Shown here: one piece after another, positions 38,493-42,347 of the stretch | How the letters are laid out: every line of letters begins with the position of its first letter | Position numbering within the stretch: the stretch's first letter is position 1 | Program-made: the position numbers and the translations under genes | NCBI RefSeq assembly: GCF_009765685.1 | Contig: NZ_LMUY01000082.1 | Span: 46,698 to 89,044 of the forward strand | DNA: 42,347 nt | Origin: Acidisphaera sp. L21 | GTDB taxonomy: Bacteria; Pseudomonadota; Alphaproteobacteria; Acetobacterales; Acetobacteraceae | Direction: 5' to 3' | The notes under the pieces: model-generated | The model's input: only the letters and a program-made list of their open reading frames with translations | Told to the model about the DNA's origin: nothing | Databases searched by the model: none

Positions 38493-39473
38493 TCAAAACC
38501 GGCGCGTCCAGCGGTCGGCATTTACCGCCCCCTCTGGGATTTCACCACGCAGCAGGGCGGCTACCTGGCCCACCGTATCCATCGCCTGGCTTTCGATTGC
38601 GGGCGGAGTCAGACCGCCGATATGCGGAGTCGCGATTACGTTGGGCATCCCGGCCAGCGCCAGGCTTGGCATCTGGTCTGGCGCACGCCCGACATCGAGG
38701 GCGGCGCCGGCGATCCGCTGGACCGCCAACGCGTCCGCCAGGGCCGTCTCGTCCACCAAGTTCCCGCGGGAAATGTTGATGAAGTAAGCCGTGCGTTTCA
38801 TCTTGCCGAATGCGGTCGCGTTCATCAGGTTCTCCGTCTCCGCCGTTGCGATTGCGAGGCAGACGACGAAATCGGATTGCGTCAGCAAAGCAGCCATTGG
38901 CATTTGGATGATGTTCGGATTGTCCACCGTGACGAACGGGTCGGCCACCAGCACCGTCATGCCCAACGCGGCGGCGACCGGCGCCAGCGCGCGGCCAATG
39001 CTGCCATAGCCGATGATGCCGATCGCGCTGCCCGCCAATTGCCGGCCCATCTGCACGCCTGGCGCCAGACCCGCATGATATGCCCCGGCGCTGCGTGAAA
39101 TGCCACGCGCCAGATCGATCATCAGACCCAGCGCAAGCTCCACAGTAGAGGCCACGAAACCTGGCCGGGCACGCGTCACCAACACCCCGGCGGAGGAGGC
39201 AGCCGCCACATCGATGTTGCGGATATCGACCGCACATCGCAGGAAAGCGTGCAACGTCGGAACGCTGGCAAAGATTTTAGCCGGCGCTTCCGTCAGCCGA
39301 TCGGCGATGACCAAATCCGCGCCCTTCGCCGCAGCGATCAGCGCATCGGCCGACAGCGGCTCTACCCCGTCGTGCAACAGCAGTTCCGCCATGCTGCGCA
39401 GAGCCTGCAGCGCGCGGTCGCCATAGTATTTCTCACGCATCTCGGGCGTGTGGGTCAGCAGGATTTTTGGCAT
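38493..39473 (-). CDS. D-2-hydroxyacid dehydrogenase family protein with altered catalytic motif
   Basis: This 326-residue NAD-dependent dehydrogenase resembles phosphoglycerate/hydroxypyruvate dehydrogenases. The NAD motif is [20 protein letters not shown], the catalytic arginine is in [13 protein letters not shown], and the histidine is in [13 protein letters not shown]. The usual ALDVFxxEP stretch carrying the catalytic glutamate reads [14 protein letters not shown], so that glutamate is missing or moved. Activity may therefore be changed. GAGGAG lies six bases before ATG. It is divergent from phosphoketolase and convergent with crcB (three bases apart), so it stands alone. Confidence 0.85.
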   Translation of the reverse strand: MPKILLTHTPEMREKYYGDRALQALRSMAELLLHDGVEPLSADALIAAAKGADLVIADRLTEAPAKIFASVPTLHAFLRCAVDIRNIDVAAASSAGVLVTRARPGFVASTVELALGLMIDLARGISRSAGAYHAGLAPGVQMGRQLAGSAIGIIGYGSIGRALAPVAAALGMTVLVADPFVTVDNPNIIQMPMAALLTQSDFVVCLAIATAETENLMNATAFGKMKRTAYFINISRGNLVDETALADALAVQRIAGAALDVGRAPDQMPSLALAGMPNVIATPHIGGLTPPAIESQAMDTVGQVAALLRGEIPEGAVNADRWTRRF

Positions 39474-39653
39474 TGGCGGCTCCTCTCAGTTCGTCATAGC
39501 GCACTATCTTCGGGATCCAGAAGCATGGCCCGATCCGCCAAGCTGCGACCCTGTCATGGAACTTTCTCCCCACGCGGCGGTGATCAATCTGCCCGGCAAT
39601 GCGTTGTGGTGCGGGACGCTGCATGCGAGCCGCCCCCGGAGGGAGACCTGCCG
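39474..39653. promoter_or_regulatory. Divergent intergenic region, hydroxyacid dehydrogenase and phosphoketolase
   Basis: These 180 bases separate two divergent genes and should hold both promoters. The ribosome-binding site of phosphoketolase (GGAGGGAG, 39638-39645) ends eight bases before its ATG. I see no strong palindrome or promoter pair. The phosphoketolase frame is open through this region, but homology begins only at 39654. Confidence 0.4.
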
Positions 39654-42011
39654 ATGCCCGACCAACTCGATCTAACCCTGGTGGACGCATGGTGGCGGGC
39701 GGCGAACTACCTGTCAGTCGGGCAGATCTACCTGATGGACAACCCGCTGCTGCGCCGTCCCTTGGAACTGGCCGACATCAAGCCGCGCTTGTTGGGGCAT
39801 TGGGGCACCACGCCGGGCCTCAATTTCATTTATGCGCATATGAACCGCGCCATTGTCGCACGCGAGTTGGACGCGATCTTCATCGCCGGCCCCGGCCATG
39901 GCGGCCCCGGCGTGGTGGCGAATACCTACTTGGAGGGCACCTATTCGGAGGTCTATCCGCATATCGGGCGTGACGAGGCAGGGCTGAAGCGATTGTTCAC
40001 CCAGTTCTCATTCCCCGGCGGCATCCCTAGCCACGTGGCACCGGAAACTCCGGGCTCGATCCACGAGGGCGGGGAACTCGGTTACTCGCTGCTGCACGCG
40101 CATGGCGCGGTGTTCGACAATCCCGGGCTGCTCACCTGCTGCGTTATCGGTGATGGCGAGGCGGAGACCGGCGCCTTGGCGGCCAGCTGGCATTCCAACA
40201 AGTTTCTGAATCCGGCCCGTGATGGCGCGGTGCTGCCGATCCTGCACCTGAACGGCTACAAGATCGCTGGCCCCACGGTGCTGGCGCGCATCGACGAGGC
40301 CGAGCTGACACAACTGCTGCAGGGATATGGCTGGGAGCCGCATTTCGTGTCCGGCGACGACCCGGCGGTGATGCACCAAACCATGGCCGCTACGCTGGAC
40401 CATGTGCTGGATCAGATCGGCGCCATCCAGGCCGGCGCCCGGTCCCACGGTTTTACCCGCCGGCCGCGCTGGCCGATGATCGTGTTGCGCTCGCCCAAGG
40501 GCTGGACCGGCCCGAAGCTGGTCGATGGCGTGAAGGTGGAAGGCACGTTCCGCGCCCATCAGGTGCCGATGACCGGGTTCGGCGAAAAGCCCGAGCACAT
40601 CCAAATGCTGGAGGGTTGGATGCGCAGCTACCGTCCGGCGGAGCTGTTCCAGCCCGATGGCAGCCTGCTGCCCGCCATCGCGGCCCTAGCGCCTGCGGGT
40701 GAGCGGCGAATGAGCGCCAACCCGCATGCCAATGGGGGCAGTTTGCTGCAGGGCCTGACCCTGCCGGATTTCCGCCAATACGCCGTCGACCTGCCGCAAC
40801 ATGGCGGCGTCACGGCCAGCGCCACCAAAATCGTTGGCGAGTATCTGCGCGACGTGATCCGGCTGAATGCGGAGGCGGCGAATTTCCGCGTCATGGGCCC
40901 GGACGAAACCGATTCCAACCGGCTGACCGCGCTGTTCGAAGCGACTGACCGCACCAGCGTGGCCGAGATATGGCCGGAGGACGATCACGTGTCCCCCAAC
41001 GGCCGGGTAATGGAGGTGTTGAGCGAGCATCTGTGTCAGGGCTGGTTGGAGGGCTATTTGCTGACTGGACGGCACGGCGTGTTCTCGTGCTACGAAGCGT
41101 TCATTCACATCATCGATTCGATGTTCAACCAGCACGCCAAATGGCTGAAGGTGACGCGCAAGATCCCATGGCGGCGACCGATCGCCTCGCTGAATTATCT
41201 GCTGACCAGCCATGTTTGGCGACAGGACCATAACGGCTTCAGCCACCAGGACCCTGGCTTCATCGACCACGTGATGAGCAAAAAGGCGGAGGTGGTTCGC
41301 GTGTATTTGCCGCCGGATGCCAACACGCTGCTATCGGTCATGGACCATTGCCTGCAAAGCCGGGACTACGTGAACGTCATCGTCGCGGGCAAGCAGCCCG
41401 ACCATCAATGGCTGGACATGGACTCGGCCATTCGTCACTGCACGCAAGGCCTGGGTATCTGGCGCTGGGCTAGCAACGACGCGGGCGTGGCGCCGGATGT
41501 AGTGATGGCGTGCGCCGGCGACGTCCCAACGCTGGAAACGCTCGCCGCGGTGGACATCCTGTCCGAGCTGGTGCCAGACCTAAAAATCCGCGTCGTAAAC
41601 GTGGTGGACTTGATGGCGCTAGAATCGCGCACCGCTCACCCGCACGGCCTGACCGACCCGGCGTTCGACGCGATCTTCACGACCGACAAGCCGGTGATCT
41701 TTGCCTTCCACGGCTATCCCTGGGCGATCCACCGGCTGACCTACAAGCGCCGTAACCATGATAATTTCCACGTCCACGGCTACCAGGAGGAAGGCACCAC
41801 CACGACACCGTTCGACATGACGGTGCTGAACCATCTGGACCGGTTTCATTTGGCGATCGACGCGATAGACCGTGTGCCGCGGATTCGCGACAGCGCCGGG
41901 CATACGGTTCAGCATTTGCGCGACCGGTTGTTGGAACACACCGCCTACGTCACGACGCATGGTCGCGATTTGCCGGATGTGGCGGATTGGAAGTGGACCC
42001 CACGCGCATGA
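39654..42011 (+). CDS. xfp: Phosphoketolase
   Basis: Phosphoketolase splits xylulose 5-phosphate and/or fructose 6-phosphate with phosphate to acetyl phosphate and a shorter sugar phosphate, using thiamine diphosphate. The 785-residue protein has the N-terminal [18 protein letters not shown] and [14 protein letters not shown] blocks (GPGHGG at 79-84), [15 protein letters not shown], the cofactor motif [20 protein letters not shown] (GDG at 166), [17 protein letters not shown], and the C-terminal [20 protein letters not shown]. Dual substrate use cannot be decided. ATG 39654 follows GGAGGGAG by eight bases. The stop overlaps the acetate kinase start as ATGA. Confidence 0.96.
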   Translation: MPDQLDLTLVDAWWRAANYLSVGQIYLMDNPLLRRPLELADIKPRLLGHWGTTPGLNFIYAHMNRAIVARELDAIFIAGPGHGGPGVVANTYLEGTYSEVYPHIGRDEAGLKRLFTQFSFPGGIPSHVAPETPGSIHEGGELGYSLLHAHGAVFDNPGLLTCCVIGDGEAETGALAASWHSNKFLNPARDGAVLPILHLNGYKIAGPTVLARIDEAELTQLLQGYGWEPHFVSGDDPAVMHQTMAATLDHVLDQIGAIQAGARSHGFTRRPRWPMIVLRSPKGWTGPKLVDGVKVEGTFRAHQVPMTGFGEKPEHIQMLEGWMRSYRPAELFQPDGSLLPAIAALAPAGERRMSANPHANGGSLLQGLTLPDFRQYAVDLPQHGGVTASATKIVGEYLRDVIRLNAEAANFRVMGPDETDSNRLTALFEATDRTSVAEIWPEDDHVSPNGRVMEVLSEHLCQGWLEGYLLTGRHGVFSCYEAFIHIIDSMFNQHAKWLKVTRKIPWRRPIASLNYLLTSHVWRQDHNGFSHQDPGFIDHVMSKKAEVVRVYLPPDANTLLSVMDHCLQSRDYVNVIVAGKQPDHQWLDMDSAIRHCTQGLGIWRWASNDAGVAPDVVMACAGDVPTLETLAAVDILSELVPDLKIRVVNVVDLMALESRTAHPHGLTDPAFDAIFTTDKPVIFAFHGYPWAIHRLTYKRRNHDNFHVHGYQEEGTTTTPFDMTVLNHLDRFHLAIDAIDRVPRIRDSAGHTVQHLRDRLLEHTAYVTTHGRDLPDVADWKWTPRA

Positions 42012-42347
42012 CCGACGCAATGCTGACGGTGAACGCCGGGTCCTCCAGCGTGAAGTTCGCGGTGTTCGAGCGCCGGGCCGACCCGGTGCAAGTGCTGCAC
42101 GGCAAGATCGACGGTATCGGCGGCGCCGTGAAGTTCGAGGCGAAGGACGCCGACGGGAAGAAGGTCGGCGGACATGAATGGGGCGACGGAATCAAGGCCT
42201 CCCACGACCAAGTTTTCGCCCATCTGTTGCAATGGGTGCAGGAGCATCTGGGCGGCGACCGGCTGGTCGGCGCGGGCCACCGCGTCGTGCATGGCGGCCG
42301 TAAACTGGACCGACCGAAGATCATCGACGCCGCCGTCCTTGCGGAGA
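42008..42347 (+). CDS. ackA: Acetate kinase, N-terminal part (3' end outside window)
   Basis: Acetate kinase converts acetyl phosphate from phosphoketolase to acetate, making ATP. The 113 residues in the window start [20 protein letters not shown], where NAGSSSVKF is the family's first signature, and reach [19 protein letters not shown] with the substrate-binding HRVVHGG. The start overlaps the phosphoketolase stop by four bases, so the two steps are translationally coupled. The rest of the gene, about 280 residues, lies beyond the window. Confidence 0.95.
   Translation, partial: MTDAMLTVNAGSSSVKFAVFERRADPVQVLHGKIDGIGGAVKFEAKDADGKKVGGHEWGDGIKASHDQVFAHLLQWVQEHLGGDRLVGAGHRVVHGGRKLDRPKIIDAAVLAE

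Overview
The window is GC-rich DNA from what looks like an alphaproteobacterium, most likely Acetobacteraceae/Rhodospirillales (an inference). The pointers are an mdh-sucC-sucD-sucA-sucB-lpdA operon in the alphaproteobacterial order, a hopanoid-type HpnN RND protein, a phosphoketolase-acetate kinase pair as seen in acetic acid bacteria, and alphaproteobacterial-style Rho and malate dehydrogenase. No tRNA, rRNA, CRISPR array, insertion sequence or phage gene was seen. Genes are tightly packed, and many neighbours overlap by four bases of the form NTGA.

Layout. 1-782: 3' part of rho. 800-6399 (minus): hpnN, a secreted phosphoesterase/phospholipase C-like enzyme and an orphan AapJ-like binding protein. 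6681-11378 (plus): a branched-chain amino-acid-type ABC importer with a fused LivM-LivG protein. 11353-12589 (minus): a polyphosphate-glucokinase-like ROK kinase and a CsbD-like stress protein. 12722-17070 (plus): a five-gene polyketide/lipid cluster of ACP, FabF-like ketosynthase, type III polyketide synthase, methyltransferase and FAD oxidoreductase. 17060-20667: an alpha/beta hydrolase (minus), DNA topoisomerase IB (plus, with an apparent ACG start), a PaaG-like enoyl-CoA hydratase/isomerase (plus) and a cytosolic class A beta-lactamase-fold protein (minus). 20724-25940: phnF facing phnGHIJKL, the carbon-phosphorus lyase core, with no phnM and no transporter in the window. 26027-26647: a LysE-type exporter. 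26692-36808 (minus): zapE and the TCA operon mdh-sucCDAB-lpdA. 36924-38489 (plus): a small secreted cysteine protein, a 2-oxoglutarate/iron oxygenase, a 52-residue membrane protein and the fluoride channel CrcB/FluC. 38493-39473 (minus): a D-2-hydroxyacid dehydrogenase homologue. 39654-42347 (plus): phosphoketolase and the start of acetate kinase.

How it works together. The sucAB-lpdA products form the 2-oxoglutarate dehydrogenase complex, SucCD makes succinate and a nucleoside triphosphate, and Mdh makes oxaloacetate, so one operon covers most of the lower TCA cycle. Phosphoketolase and AckA give a separate route from sugar phosphates through acetyl phosphate to acetate and ATP. The phn genes release phosphate from phosphonates under PhnF. 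The ACP/KS/type III PKS cluster has complete catalytic residues in both synthases and probably makes a methylated, oxidised or reduced phenolic or pyrone lipid of unknown structure. It is the best candidate here for an undescribed system.

Several RNA-level signals stand out. Hairpins could hide the ribosome-binding sites of the phosphoesterase and of mdh, a near-perfect 16-bp hairpin lies between sucD and sucA, and the topoisomerase IB gene appears to lack a standard start codon.
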